Below are positions 45,280 through 54,044 of a stretch of 64,000 nucleotides of DNA, in pieces. This DNA is from an uncultured Succinivibrionaceae bacterium (GTDB lineage Bacteria; Pseudomonadota; Gammaproteobacteria; Enterobacterales; Succinivibrionaceae). The translations under genes were made by a program, and so were the position numbers. The notes beneath the pieces are model-generated. The model was not told the DNA's origin, did not search any database, and saw nothing but the letters and a program-made list of their open reading frames with translations. The stretch lies in NCBI GenBank assembly GCA_900539665.1, contig UQCV01000002.1:10535-74534 (forward strand), given 5' to 3'. Numbering within the stretch: the first letter of the stretch is position 1; each line of letters opens with the position of its first letter.

Positions 45280-46266
45280 ATGTCCTGCTCATTAATAGAG
45301 AAACTTACGGACGAAGCTATTGATCAAGTTGTGGCTAAGATCTACCACAACATCCAAAGCCCAGTTGAACTGGTAAATCAAGTCTGCACCCACCTCATTG
45401 CCAGCGGTGGTAAGCGCATTCGCCCTCGACTTATGATTTTGTGCGCCGGCCTTATTGGCGGACTTGAAGGCGTAAAAAACGAAGACGTCATTGACATGGC
45501 TGCTGCCATCGAAATTATTCACACCTCAACTCTAATGCATGATGACGTTATTGACGAAAGTTCCGCCCGACGTGGCCACGAAAGCACAAATTACGCCTTT
45601 GGTAACTCACTTGCAGTTCTTGGCGGTGACTACTTATTTACTAAGGCTTTTTGCATGGCCAATGAAGTAAATTCACCTGAGCACCGTATTAAGATTTGTT
45701 CTATTTTAGCCGATGCCATTGGTACGCTAGTCCAAGGCGAAATTGAGCAAATGCAAAATATCGCCGATACTAAGTTATCGGAAGAAACTTACTTTAAAAC
45801 TATTTATGCCAAAACCGCCATTTTGTTCGAAGTTTCTGCCAGAATTTCTGCTGTGCTATCGCATGCCTCCCCGCAAGAAAGCGAACAACTTGCGGTCTTT
45901 GGACGTGCTCTTGGCAACGCCTTCCAAATTGCCGATGACATCATGGACTATACTTCATCAGCCACCCAAATGGGTAAAAACATCGGTGATGATCTAAATG
46001 AAGAGAAAATGACCTTACCTCTCATTTACCTCTTAAATTCTGCCCTAGAAACTTCCGAACACGAAAAAATCTTAGTAGCTTTTAAGAATCATGATATCGA
46101 AACTATCACTACTGCTTTAAAAACCACAGACGCTATCGAACGCTGTCAGGCGCGGGCCCAAAAAGAAGTTGACCAAGCTATTGAGGCACTTACGAGCTTT
46201 GCCCCATCAGCTTATAAAGATGCATTAATTATGTTAGTTCGTCATGCTGCATATCGCTCAGCTTAA
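45280..46266 (+). CDS. ispB: Polyprenyl diphosphate synthase IspB (328 aa)
   Basis: A trans-prenyltransferase that makes the side chain of quinones (octaprenyl diphosphate in E. coli). The first Asp-rich motif is LMHDDVIDESSARRG near residue 87. GGKRIRPRLMIL is near 45, GGDYLFTKAF near 117, and the second Asp-rich motif is QIADDIMDYTSSATQMGKNI near 218. AAAGGAAATACTAC precedes the ATG. Divergent from rplU. The exact chain length cannot be read from the sequence. Confidence 0.95.
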   Translation: MSCSLIEKLTDEAIDQVVAKIYHNIQSPVELVNQVCTHLIASGGKRIRPRLMILCAGLIGGLEGVKNEDVIDMAAAIEIIHTSTLMHDDVIDESSARRGHESTNYAFGNSLAVLGGDYLFTKAFCMANEVNSPEHRIKICSILADAIGTLVQGEIEQMQNIADTKLSEETYFKTIYAKTAILFEVSARISAVLSHASPQESEQLAVFGRALGNAFQIADDIMDYTSSATQMGKNIGDDLNEEKMTLPLIYLLNSALETSEHEKILVAFKNHDIETITTALKTTDAIERCQARAQKEVDQAIEALTSFAPSAYKDALIMLVRHAAYRSA

Positions 46267-46292
46267 TTAAACTTACCCTAAGCACAATAAAC

Positions 46293-46341
46293 TAAAAAAC
46301 CGAAAACCAGCTTTCTTGGTTTTCGGTTTTTCGGTTTTTCT
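46293..46341. terminator. Bidirectional terminator between ispB and the HD-GYP gene
   Basis: aaaaaccgaaaacca and tggttttcggttttt form a perfect 15-bp stem with A/T tracts on both sides, fitting termination from both convergent genes. Confidence 0.85.
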
Positions 46342-46374
46342 TTTTTGGAGATTTATTAGCTCAGGTTAAAGTTT

Positions 46375-47448
46375 TTATAATGCCCAGCTTTCAGATACAG
46401 CTACTATTTCATCACGTAACTGTTCAAAGACTTCAAAAATCTTAGGATCAAAATGCGTCCCAGATTCTTTACGTAAAATATCAAAAGCCTCGTCATAAGA
46501 AAAAGCTTCTTTGTAACAACGTTTAGAAACTAACGCATCAAACACATCAGCAATCGCCATGATGCGAGCTGACAGCGGGATTTCGTATTCTTTTAAGCCA
46601 AATGGATAGCCCGTGCCATTCCATTTCTCATGATGATACATGGCCATTTCCACGGCAGTGGAAAAAACTAGACCATTTTCAATATCACTTAAAGTTTCTC
46701 TTATCATTTCTCCACCCACTTTGGCATGGGTTTTCATGATGTCAAATTCTTCTTTAGTTAGTTTTCCAGGCTTACATAAAATAGAATCAGTTACCGCTAT
46801 TTTTCCTAGATCATGAAGTGGAGCCGCACTTACAATCGCACTCCACTTTTCATCACTTAATTCAGAAACGTAAAAATTGCGTTCGCGTAAACCTTTTACC
46901 ACAATATCAACATAGGCAGCAGTCCGCTTAATATGCATCCCGGTAGAAGAATCACGCCCTTCAATAATAGTGGCAAACGCTTGGATTATTTGTTGTCTAA
47001 TATGATCAATGCGTCTAGATTGCTCTAATTTTACATTGCGGATAGAACGCCTATAAGCGTAAAGTTCTAGTGAGTGAGAAACTCGAGTACTGATAGCAAA
47101 AAAAGAGCTTTCTAAATAAATAACATCATCAGCTCCACTATGGAAACATTCTTCCTCAAGCCTTCTATCCACATCATCACAATAAAAGATAATAGGTTTA
47201 TCCGCTAACGAATTGAGGTTACGAATATTGTTCACCAAACTCCGCGGGCCACCTTGCAACATCTTTGGGGCGCACATAATCAAATCATAAGATACGTAAC
47301 TTGATAATTTTTCGGTCAATTCCTTCTCAGAGCAAACAATGTCAATCTCATATTTTTGCTCCAAGATCTGTTTTAATAACACGAGACTTGCTTTATCGTC
47401 CCCTGCAATTAAAATACGCTCAGTTACTGTATCCATTTGCACCACCAT
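46375..47448 (-). CDS. HD-GYP domain protein with a degenerate receiver (357 aa)
   Basis: HD-GYP proteins hydrolyse cyclic di-GMP or related dinucleotides. The C-terminal domain carries LHDLGKIAVTDSILCKPGKL near residue 212, MKTHAKVGGEMI near 237, and HHEKWNGTGYPFGLKEYEIP near 265 with HHE and GYP, and ARIMAIADVFDALVSKR near 288. The N-terminal ~120 residues look like a response-regulator receiver (ERILIAGDDKASLVLLKQIL), but the usual phospho-acceptor Asp region reads YDLIMCAPKML, so the Asp appears lost. The start at 47448 has no strong ribosome site. It lies between ispB and purA, divided from both by terminators. Confidence 0.9.
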   Translation of the reverse strand: MVVQMDTVTERILIAGDDKASLVLLKQILEQKYEIDIVCSEKELTEKLSSYVSYDLIMCAPKMLQGGPRSLVNNIRNLNSLADKPIIFYCDDVDRRLEEECFHSGADDVIYLESSFFAISTRVSHSLELYAYRRSIRNVKLEQSRRIDHIRQQIIQAFATIIEGRDSSTGMHIKRTAAYVDIVVKGLRERNFYVSELSDEKWSAIVSAAPLHDLGKIAVTDSILCKPGKLTKEEFDIMKTHAKVGGEMIRETLSDIENGLVFSTAVEMAMYHHEKWNGTGYPFGLKEYEIPLSARIMAIADVFDALVSKRCYKEAFSYDEAFDILRKESGTHFDPKIFEVFEQLRDEIVAVSESWAL

Positions 47449-47521
47449 GTATTTTGTATTCCTTATGTTATAATAGTTTTCGGAACATCCCGGTACATTA
47501 GAGAAAATATCATATAACTAC

Positions 47522-47558
47522 AAAAAAAACCTCTGCTGAGGTCACACCGCAGAGGTTT
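47522..47558 (-). terminator. Terminator after purA
   Basis: AAACCTCTGC and GCAGAGGTTT (47527-47536 and 47549-47558) form a perfect 10-bp stem, followed on the minus strand by an uninterrupted T-run. Confidence 0.9.
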
Positions 47559-47593
47559 AGTCACATAATTTTATTTTAAAATTAAACTCTTAC

Positions 47594-48892
47594 TTAGTCC
47601 GCAAATGGATGGCGAAGTACGATAGTTTGATTACGATCAGGACCAGTTGAAATTACATCAATAGGCACGCCAGCAACTTCTTCAAGCTTCTTAATGTAAG
47701 CCAAAGCATTAGCTGGAAGTTGATCCATAGAAGTGATCCCGAAAGTTGATTCAGACCAACCAGGCATTACTTCGTAAACTGGTTCTAAGCCGATATAATC
47801 GTCAGCAGCAAGTGGAGAATAGTCGATAACAGTGCCATCAGCCTTTCTGTAAGCTACACAAAGCTTAACTTCCTTCATGCCATCGAGTACGTCAAGCTTA
47901 GTTAAGCAAAGACCACTTAAAGAGTTGATCTGGTTAGAACGGCGCATTGCCACCCCATCAAACCAACCACAACGGCGACGACGACCAGTTACAGAACCAA
48001 ATTCAGCGCCCTTATCACACAAGTATTCACCGTCAGCATCAAAAAGTTCAGTTGGGAATGGACCACCGCCTACACGAGTAGTGTATGCTTTAACAATACC
48101 GATAACGTAGTCAATGTTACGTGGACCAAAGCCAGCACCAGTACTTACACCACCTGCTACAGTATTTGAAGAGGTTACATATGGATAAGTACCCTGATCG
48201 ATATCAAGAAAAGTCCCCTGAGCCCCTTCGAACATGATCTTTTTGCCATCTTCACGGGCATGAGCTAAAAGTGAAGTCACGTCGTGCACCATAGGCAAAA
48301 TTTCCTTGGCGTAGTTTCGGCAAGATTCAAGAACTTCTTCGTAGCTTACAGGTTCAACCCCATAGAATTCAGTCAAACAGAAGTTGTGATATTCCATCAC
48401 AGTCTTAAGCTTAGAAGCAAATTCTTCCATATTGAAAAGGTCACCAATACGAACAGCACGTCTTGCTGCCTTATCTTCATAAGTAGGACCGATACCACGA
48501 CCAGTAGTACCAATTGCCTTCTTACCAAGCTTAGCTTCGCGTGAACGGTCGATAGCCACGTGATAAGGTAAAATCATAGGGCAAGCTGGGCTAATCACCA
48601 TACGGCTACGCACAGAAACACCTTTTTCTTCAAGTTCTCTGATTTCACCAAGCAAGGCTTCTGGAGAAACAACAACCCCGTTACCAACTACACAGGTGCA
48701 ATTTTCACGTAAAATCCCAGATGGAATTAAACGAAGAACCTGCTTTTTACCATCAACTACCAGAGTATGACCAGCATTGTGACCACCCTGATAACGTACA
48801 ACGTAATCCGCTTCATCGGTAAGTAAATCGACGATCTTACCCTTACCCTCGTCACCCCACTGGGTGCCAAGAACTACAACGCTATTAGCCAT
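47594..48892 (-). CDS. purA: Adenylosuccinate synthetase PurA (432 aa)
   Basis: GTP-dependent condensation of IMP and aspartate to adenylosuccinate, the first step from IMP to AMP. GTQWGDEGKGKIVDLLTDEA near residue 8 is the GTP-binding signature, YQGGHNAGHTLV near 34 carries the catalytic residues, and IGTTGRGIGPTYEDKAARRA near 128 and GRRRRCGWFDGVAMR near 302 are family blocks. Length matches E. coli PurA. It follows hflC in the conserved gammaproteobacterial order, with a terminator in the gap, so it also needs its own promoter. Confidence 0.99.
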   Translation of the reverse strand: MANSVVVLGTQWGDEGKGKIVDLLTDEADYVVRYQGGHNAGHTLVVDGKKQVLRLIPSGILRENCTCVVGNGVVVSPEALLGEIRELEEKGVSVRSRMVISPACPMILPYHVAIDRSREAKLGKKAIGTTGRGIGPTYEDKAARRAVRIGDLFNMEEFASKLKTVMEYHNFCLTEFYGVEPVSYEEVLESCRNYAKEILPMVHDVTSLLAHAREDGKKIMFEGAQGTFLDIDQGTYPYVTSSNTVAGGVSTGAGFGPRNIDYVIGIVKAYTTRVGGGPFPTELFDADGEYLCDKGAEFGSVTGRRRRCGWFDGVAMRRSNQINSLSGLCLTKLDVLDGMKEVKLCVAYRKADGTVIDYSPLAADDYIGLEPVYEVMPGWSESTFGITSMDQLPANALAYIKKLEEVAGVPIDVISTGPDRNQTIVLRHPFAD

Positions 48893-48943
48893 AAGAAAAA
48901 TCTCAGTCTCTCAAAAATTAACCAAAACTTTTCTAATTGTATC

Positions 48944-48979
48944 AAAAAACGCCTTCATCATAAAGAACGAAGGCGTTTT
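48944..48979 (-). terminator. Terminator between hflC and purA
   Basis: AAAACGCCTTC and GAAGGCGTTTT (48946-48956 and 48969-48979) form an 11-bp stem, followed on the minus strand by TTTTTTG. Confidence 0.85.
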
Positions 48980-49016
48980 ATTTGTGATTATTTATCCTAA
49001 ACGAGCTTTATATCAT

Positions 49017-49964
49017 TTAGTTAAAATGTTTCAAGTAAGAATTTTCCGGCGCCGTAACAATCACATTACCCCCACCCACAAAACTCTTCTTATATGCATC
49101 CATACTTCTTAAGAAGTCAAAAAGTTCTGGATCTGAAGAATAGGTTTTAGCATAGATATCAGTAGCTTGAGCCTCACCCTTACTTCTAATAACCTTAGCA
49201 TCTCGACTTGCTTCAGCAATACGCACTGCAGCGCGACGGTCCGCATTAGCACGAATAGTTTCAGCTTCTTGACGCCCTTGTGAACGATGGAGTTTTGCTA
49301 CTGCATTACGTTCAGCGCGCATACGTTGGTAAATTGAGCTTGAAACTTCATCTGGTAAATTGATTTGCTTCATACGCACATCGATAATTCTAATCCCCAA
49401 GTCTCGAGCTGAATCGCGGGTTGCAATCAAAGCATTTTGCATTACTTCATCACGCTTAGAGGCAAATTCATCATTCTTTGTACCATTGGCAGAATCATCA
49501 ACTTCCCCTTTGGCTTTGGCGTCATCATCACTCTTCCCAGAAACAATTTCTTTAATCGTTAAACGGCCGATCTGACTACGTAAAGAGTTAGTAATCTTCT
49601 TTTTGAGCAATTCATCAGCTTGCATGATATTGCCCCCGGTAGAAAGATAGTACTGAGCAAAATCTTCAATTCGCCATTTAACATATGAATCGATAATAAG
49701 ATCCTTCTTTTCAGAAGTCACAAAACGGTCGGCGGTTGAATTTAAAGTCTGAATACGCGCATCAAGTTTTCTAATTTTATCGATAAAAGGAACCTTAAAG
49801 TGAAGCCCTGGTTCCACAATATTTAAAGCCCCATCCGAATTACGCACCACTTTAGCAAAGCGAGTTACGATCGCACGTTCCCCTTCTTGCACCACAAAAG
49901 TTGAATTTATAAGCACGAGCCCCAGAACTACGAGGCCACCAATAATCATATTTATGTGTTTCAT
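49017..49964 (-). CDS. hflC: FtsH modulator HflC (315 aa)
   Basis: An SPFH/band 7 membrane protein that with HflK forms the large cage around the FtsH protease. The N-terminal membrane helix is MIIGGLVVLGLVLINSTFVV. FVVQEGERAIVTRFAKVVR, LHFKVPFIDKIRKLDARIQT and VMQNALIATRDSARDLGIRI follow. The middle linker (residues ~145-170, GKSDDDAKAKGEVDDSANGT) is longer than usual. It starts 19 bp after hflK, with an AGGAGGTAAAA leader. Confidence 0.96.
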   Translation of the reverse strand: MKHINMIIGGLVVLGLVLINSTFVVQEGERAIVTRFAKVVRNSDGALNIVEPGLHFKVPFIDKIRKLDARIQTLNSTADRFVTSEKKDLIIDSYVKWRIEDFAQYYLSTGGNIMQADELLKKKITNSLRSQIGRLTIKEIVSGKSDDDAKAKGEVDDSANGTKNDEFASKRDEVMQNALIATRDSARDLGIRIIDVRMKQINLPDEVSSSIYQRMRAERNAVAKLHRSQGRQEAETIRANADRRAAVRIAEASRDAKVIRSKGEAQATDIYAKTYSSDPELFDFLRSMDAYKKSFVGGGNVIVTAPENSYLKHFN

Positions 49965-49983
49965 TTTTACCTCCTAAGCTCTT

Positions 49984-51096
49984 TTAGCGTTTGCCCACAT
50001 TATTAGAAGACACCTCAGGTTCAGCTGGTGCTACTCGGCCTTGCATGATCTTATCTAAAGGTAAATAAAGCACGGAGCCATTATTACCACCGTTATTCTT
50101 GTTATCTAAAATTACCTTGGTATTAGCGCCATACACTTCTTCCATAGTTTCAAGATAAATACGACGCTTTGTAATTTCAGGAGACTTGCGATATTCCGGC
50201 AAAATAGCGCGGAAGCGAGAAACATCACCTTCTGCCTTAGCAACTACCCCACGGCTATAAGCTTCCGCTTCTTCCACAATACGACGAGCCTTACCTTCAG
50301 CTACCGGTAAAACTTCGTTTTCGTATGCTTCAGCTTCACGCTTAAAGCGTTGTTCATCTTCTTGCGCTGAAATTGCATCATCAAATGCAGCCTTTACCTG
50401 TTCAGGCGCTCTAGCTGGCAAGAAGTTTACGTCCACAATGGTAATCCCCATCTTATATGGTTCAATAATAGAAGATAGTAATTCCCAGGTAGATTGGCGA
50501 ACTTTTTCACGACCATTAGTTAGCACGTCATCCATGGTAGTGTGCCCAATAACGTAACGTAAAGCGCTATCGGTAGCTTCATTTAAAGTAGCATCAGGAT
50601 CAACTACGCTATATAAATATTCGCGCGGATTAGTAATACGATACTGAACGTCCATTTCCACGTTTACGACATTTTCATCTTCAGTCAACATGGAACCATT
50701 TGATTGCAACGCTCTAATCTGTTCGATATTTACGGAAGTAACCTTTTGGACTAATGGCACTCTAAAGTGAAGCCCTGGTTCTACTTCATCATAGTATTTA
50801 CCAAACAATAAAACGACCCCACGTTCGGCTTCTGGTACTGTGTAAAAACCGGTGACCATGACTAAAATGGCTAAAACCCCAGCTACAAGATATAACCCAG
50901 TCAAGCCGCCTTTCTTCTCATTGTCATTGCCGTTGCCCCCAAACTTATTTTGCTTATCCTTTTTAGCCCCAAATAAATTGCTAAAAAGATCTGAAATTTG
51001 GGTAAAGTCAAAACTACCATCATCAGAACCATTGTTGCGGTCACGCTGCCAAGGGTCTTTTTTATTGTTATTCCCTCCAGGTTCATTCCAAGCCAT
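49984..51096 (-). CDS. hflK: FtsH modulator HflK (370 aa)
   Basis: Partner of HflC. The N-terminus MAWNEPGGNNNKKDPWQRDR is the characteristic Gly/Asn-rich cytoplasmic head. It is followed by a membrane helix LTGLYLVAGVLAILVMVTGF near residue 72, an SPFH domain (LHFRVPLVQKVTSVNIEQI), and a coiled region EQRFKREAEAYENEVLPVAE. The C-terminus is Asn/Gly-rich. It lies 45 bp after hflX on the same strand as in E. coli. Confidence 0.96.
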   Translation of the reverse strand: MAWNEPGGNNNKKDPWQRDRNNGSDDGSFDFTQISDLFSNLFGAKKDKQNKFGGNGNDNEKKGGLTGLYLVAGVLAILVMVTGFYTVPEAERGVVLLFGKYYDEVEPGLHFRVPLVQKVTSVNIEQIRALQSNGSMLTEDENVVNVEMDVQYRITNPREYLYSVVDPDATLNEATDSALRYVIGHTTMDDVLTNGREKVRQSTWELLSSIIEPYKMGITIVDVNFLPARAPEQVKAAFDDAISAQEDEQRFKREAEAYENEVLPVAEGKARRIVEEAEAYSRGVVAKAEGDVSRFRAILPEYRKSPEITKRRIYLETMEEVYGANTKVILDNKNNGGNNGSVLYLPLDKIMQGRVAPAEPEVSSNNVGKR

Positions 51097-51141
51097 TTTC
51101 CTATTTCTCCTAAAAAAGTTATAAATCAGTTTACGCCGAAT

Positions 51142-52485
51142 CTAAGACTTTAGATAATCAGGTTCACGATTAAAAGTAAAACCACGTGGGCGGACACAAT
51201 AACGTTCCACTGCCCCTGCAAATTTGCTATTAAGTCGGGCTAAATCAATCTTTTTTCCCCGGACTTCAATGATCATTTCACCGTTTTGGCTAAATTCTTC
51301 ATGAGTTACCGCCTGCATTGCCAATAAGGCATTACGAAGAGCCCCAGCGCTTGGTGGCAAGCGTAACAATAATTCTTCAACTTCGTCAGCAAACAAAGCG
51401 GTAATAGCTTTAAGTAGTAGCTCAATGCCGTCACCACTTTTAGCGCTCACAGATACCGCTTCGGGCTTACCATGAGCATTGTTTTGAATATGTGGTTCTA
51501 CTCCATCTAAACGGTCTATTTTGTTATAGATCTTTAATTGAGGGATGTCATCTGCTTCAATTTCAGCGAGCACCCCTTCGACCGAACGAATGTTTTCTTG
51601 CATGCGTTCATCAGAAGAATCAATCACATGTAGTTGTAAATCCGCCTCTCTAGTTTCACGTAAAGTAGCTTTAAAGGCAGCTACCAACTCATGCGGTAAG
51701 TGCCTAATAAAACCAACGGTATCAGCAAAAACCACTTGGCCAATCCCAGGTAACATGACAGTTCTTAACGTTGGATCTAAGGTGGCAAACAACTGATCGG
51801 CCGCATAGACTTCTGATGAAGTCAAACGATTAAACAAAGTAGATTTGCCTGCATTAGTATACCCAACCAAGGAGATTGTTGGTACTTTATTTCTTTTGCG
51901 TGATTTTCCGCTTTGTTCACGCTGTTTTTCAACTTCAGCTAATTCACGTTTTAACGCAGTAATTCGGTCTTTAAGCAAACGTCTATCTGATTCAAGCTGG
52001 GTTTCACCAGGACCACCACGCATCCCAAATCCACCCTTTTGCCGTTCAAGGTGAGTCCAACCACGTACTAATCTAGTGGAGAGATAACCTAACTGAGCCA
52101 GTTCAACTTGCAATTTACCTTCGTTGGTACGAGCTCGTTGTGCAAAAATTTCAAGAATTAAAGATGTACGGGCAATAACTTTACACCCTAATTCCTTTTC
52201 TAGATTACGTTCCTGAGATGGCGTTAGTTCATGATTAAAAATAACCATCTCCGCTTCTAGATCGGCAATTAAAGCCTTTAATTCTTCGGTTTTACCTGTA
52301 CCAATAAAAAAACGGGAATCCGGTACCTTGCGTGCGCAAGTCAGTATTCCCGTTACTTCAGCGCCAGCAGATTCCGCTAGCATCTGAAGCTCCGCCAAAT
52401 CCTCATTAGAGCTTTCGTCGGATAAATCAACATTTACAAGAACGGTTTTGGCACCGCCCTTGTGTCTTTCATCAAAATCAAACAA
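51142..52485 (-). CDS. hflX: Ribosome-rescue GTPase HflX (447 aa)
   Basis: HflX is a heat-stress GTPase that splits stalled ribosomes. The N-terminal domain has AEMVIFNHELTPSQERNLEK near residue 83. The linker region has RGGPGETQLESDRRLLKDRI near 155. The G domain has VGYTNAGKSTLFNRLTSSE near 207, DTVGFIRHLPHELVAAFKAT near 257 and NKIDRLD near 322. The start codon is TTG at 52485, supported by alignment of MFDFDERH with the E. coli N-terminus MFDRYD and by AAGGA upstream. Confidence 0.96.
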   Translation of the reverse strand: MFDFDERHKGGAKTVLVNVDLSDESSNEDLAELQMLAESAGAEVTGILTCARKVPDSRFFIGTGKTEELKALIADLEAEMVIFNHELTPSQERNLEKELGCKVIARTSLILEIFAQRARTNEGKLQVELAQLGYLSTRLVRGWTHLERQKGGFGMRGGPGETQLESDRRLLKDRITALKRELAEVEKQREQSGKSRKRNKVPTISLVGYTNAGKSTLFNRLTSSEVYAADQLFATLDPTLRTVMLPGIGQVVFADTVGFIRHLPHELVAAFKATLRETREADLQLHVIDSSDERMQENIRSVEGVLAEIEADDIPQLKIYNKIDRLDGVEPHIQNNAHGKPEAVSVSAKSGDGIELLLKAITALFADEVEELLLRLPPSAGALRNALLAMQAVTHEEFSQNGEMIIEVRGKKIDLARLNSKFAGAVERYCVRPRGFTFNREPDYLKS

Positions 52486-52501
52486 GAATTATGAATTCCT
52501 T

Positions 52502-52602
52502 ATTCGGCTGAAATTTTTCGATTGAACCTATTCGATTGAACCTATTCGGCTGAATTTTTCGTTCGTTTTCGTTTTTTCGTTCGTTTATGTTCGATTGAAC
52601 TT
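52502..52602. repeat. Short repeats in the hfq-hflX gap
   Basis: The gap contains two copies of attcggctgaa, three of ttcgattgaac, and a run of ttcgtt-type units. It is low-complexity and has no hairpin terminator. It may reflect slippage or a binding site cluster. Confidence 0.5.
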
Positions 52603-52849
52603 ACTCAGCAGAAGATGATACATCATCGTCTACAGTTGTCACGGTAACAGCTCGAGATGGAACAATAGTAGAAATTGCGTGCTTATAAACCATCTGCGAA
52701 ATGTTATTCTTAAGTAAGATTACGAACTGGTCAAATGATTCTACTTGACCCTGAAGCTTAATACCCGTAACAAGATAAATAGATACTGGAATTCGTTCCT
52801 TACGTAAGGCATTGAGAAACGGATCTTGCAATGATTGCCCCTTGGACAT
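52601..52849 (-). CDS. hfq: RNA chaperone Hfq (82 aa)
   Basis: Hfq forms a hexamer that pairs small RNAs with mRNAs. QSLQDPFLNALRKERIPVSI, YLVTGIKLQGQVESFDQFVI and MVYKHAISTIVPSR are standard Sm1/Sm2 motifs. The residues after LLKN read NISQ where most gammaproteobacteria have TVSQ. The C-terminal tail after the Sm core is only about 15 residues and acidic (TTVDDDVSSSAE), much shorter than in E. coli. It lies between miaA and hflX in the conserved order. Confidence 0.99.
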   Translation of the reverse strand: MSKGQSLQDPFLNALRKERIPVSIYLVTGIKLQGQVESFDQFVILLKNNISQMVYKHAISTIVPSRAVTVTTVDDDVSSSAE

Positions 52850-53096
52850 ACTGTTTTCCTTAATAGTTGTTGTAATTATAACATCAGTAAGATGTCTAGC
52901 ATCTTAGACCATCCGGTGTGTTTTATGTTATGCCGAATCCATTTTAGACATTAGACCATAAATAGCATACATCATTTTTAAGGTAAAAAGAAATAATCCA
53001 TACAATTATGCTCGATATTTCATACCAAGTTAGCAAAACTTGCTTAAAAACAGTAATTTAAGCTTTACGTTACGTCCTATAAAAACGTAACTCACT

Positions 53097-54044
53097 TTAA
53101 TTACATGCTTTTTTATGGTTTTTAATCGTTTCTAGAACTCGTGACAAATTCTCTGGATCATGCGCTTTAAGCTCATGGACCTCGGTTTTCCAACCGCGAA
53201 GCCAAGTCATTTGTCTTTTGGCAAGTTGGCAAGTCGCGATAATGGCAAGCTCACGCGCTTTATCGAGCGTTACTTCCCCAGTTAGATACATCCACATTTG
53301 GCGGTAGCCTACCGCTCTAATTGAAGGCATCTTTAGAGTTAAATCACCACGTGCAAACAGTTTTTGCGTTTCTTCTAACAAGCCCTGCTTTAGCATTAAA
53401 TCAAAGCGTTGCGCAATAAGAGGTTTTAATTCCAAACGAGCTCGATCCGGTAGAATAGAGAATTGCATTAAATCTAAAGGACACTCATATGGCGGGGTTT
53501 CCGCTAAGAGTTGAGTCATGCTCTTATTGGTCATTAAATAAATTTCCAGAGCACGGCCAATGCGCTGGGGATCGTTTTCATTTATTCTAGCGTATGACTT
53601 TTCATCGATTAAACGTAGTTGTTCCCGTACATAAGGAAGCCCTTTTTCTTTAATAAGATTAGTCACCTGCGCCCGAATTTCAGGGGTTGTATCAGGTAAT
53701 GATGATAAACCATCGGTTAGGCTTTTAAAGTACAGCATTGTCCCGCCCGCTAAAATAGGCACTTTACCCCGGGCTTGAATCTCAGCGCACAACTTAAGGG
53801 CATCACCTCTAAAATCGGCCACACTATAGCTTTGAGCCGGATCTAAAATATCAATTAAGTGATGAGGAATCCCACAGCGTTCTTCTAATGAGGGCTTAGC
53901 TGAACCAATATCCATACCTTTATAAATAAGCACAGAATCAACACTAATGATTTCTCCATTAAGGGCCTCAGCGAGTTTTATAGACAACGAGGTTTTGCCT
54001 GAGGCCGTAGGCCCCATGAGAGATACAGCAAAAGGTTTACTCAC
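53097..54044 (-). CDS. miaA: tRNA dimethylallyltransferase MiaA (315 aa)
   Basis: MiaA adds the dimethylallyl group to A37 of tRNAs reading UNN codons. The P-loop is LMGPTASGKTSLSIKLAEAL near residue 10, SVDSVLIYKGMDIGSAKPSL near 35, PHHLIDILDPAQSYSVADFR near 60, and RAVGYRQMWMYLTGE near 245. The start is GTG at 54044, set by AAGGAGTTATTTG; a TTG one codon earlier is possible. It overlaps the end of mutL by 8 nt. Confidence 0.97.
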   Translation of the reverse strand: MSKPFAVSLMGPTASGKTSLSIKLAEALNGEIISVDSVLIYKGMDIGSAKPSLEERCGIPHHLIDILDPAQSYSVADFRGDALKLCAEIQARGKVPILAGGTMLYFKSLTDGLSSLPDTTPEIRAQVTNLIKEKGLPYVREQLRLIDEKSYARINENDPQRIGRALEIYLMTNKSMTQLLAETPPYECPLDLMQFSILPDRARLELKPLIAQRFDLMLKQGLLEETQKLFARGDLTLKMPSIRAVGYRQMWMYLTGEVTLDKARELAIIATCQLAKRQMTWLRGWKTEVHELKAHDPENLSRVLETIKNHKKACN

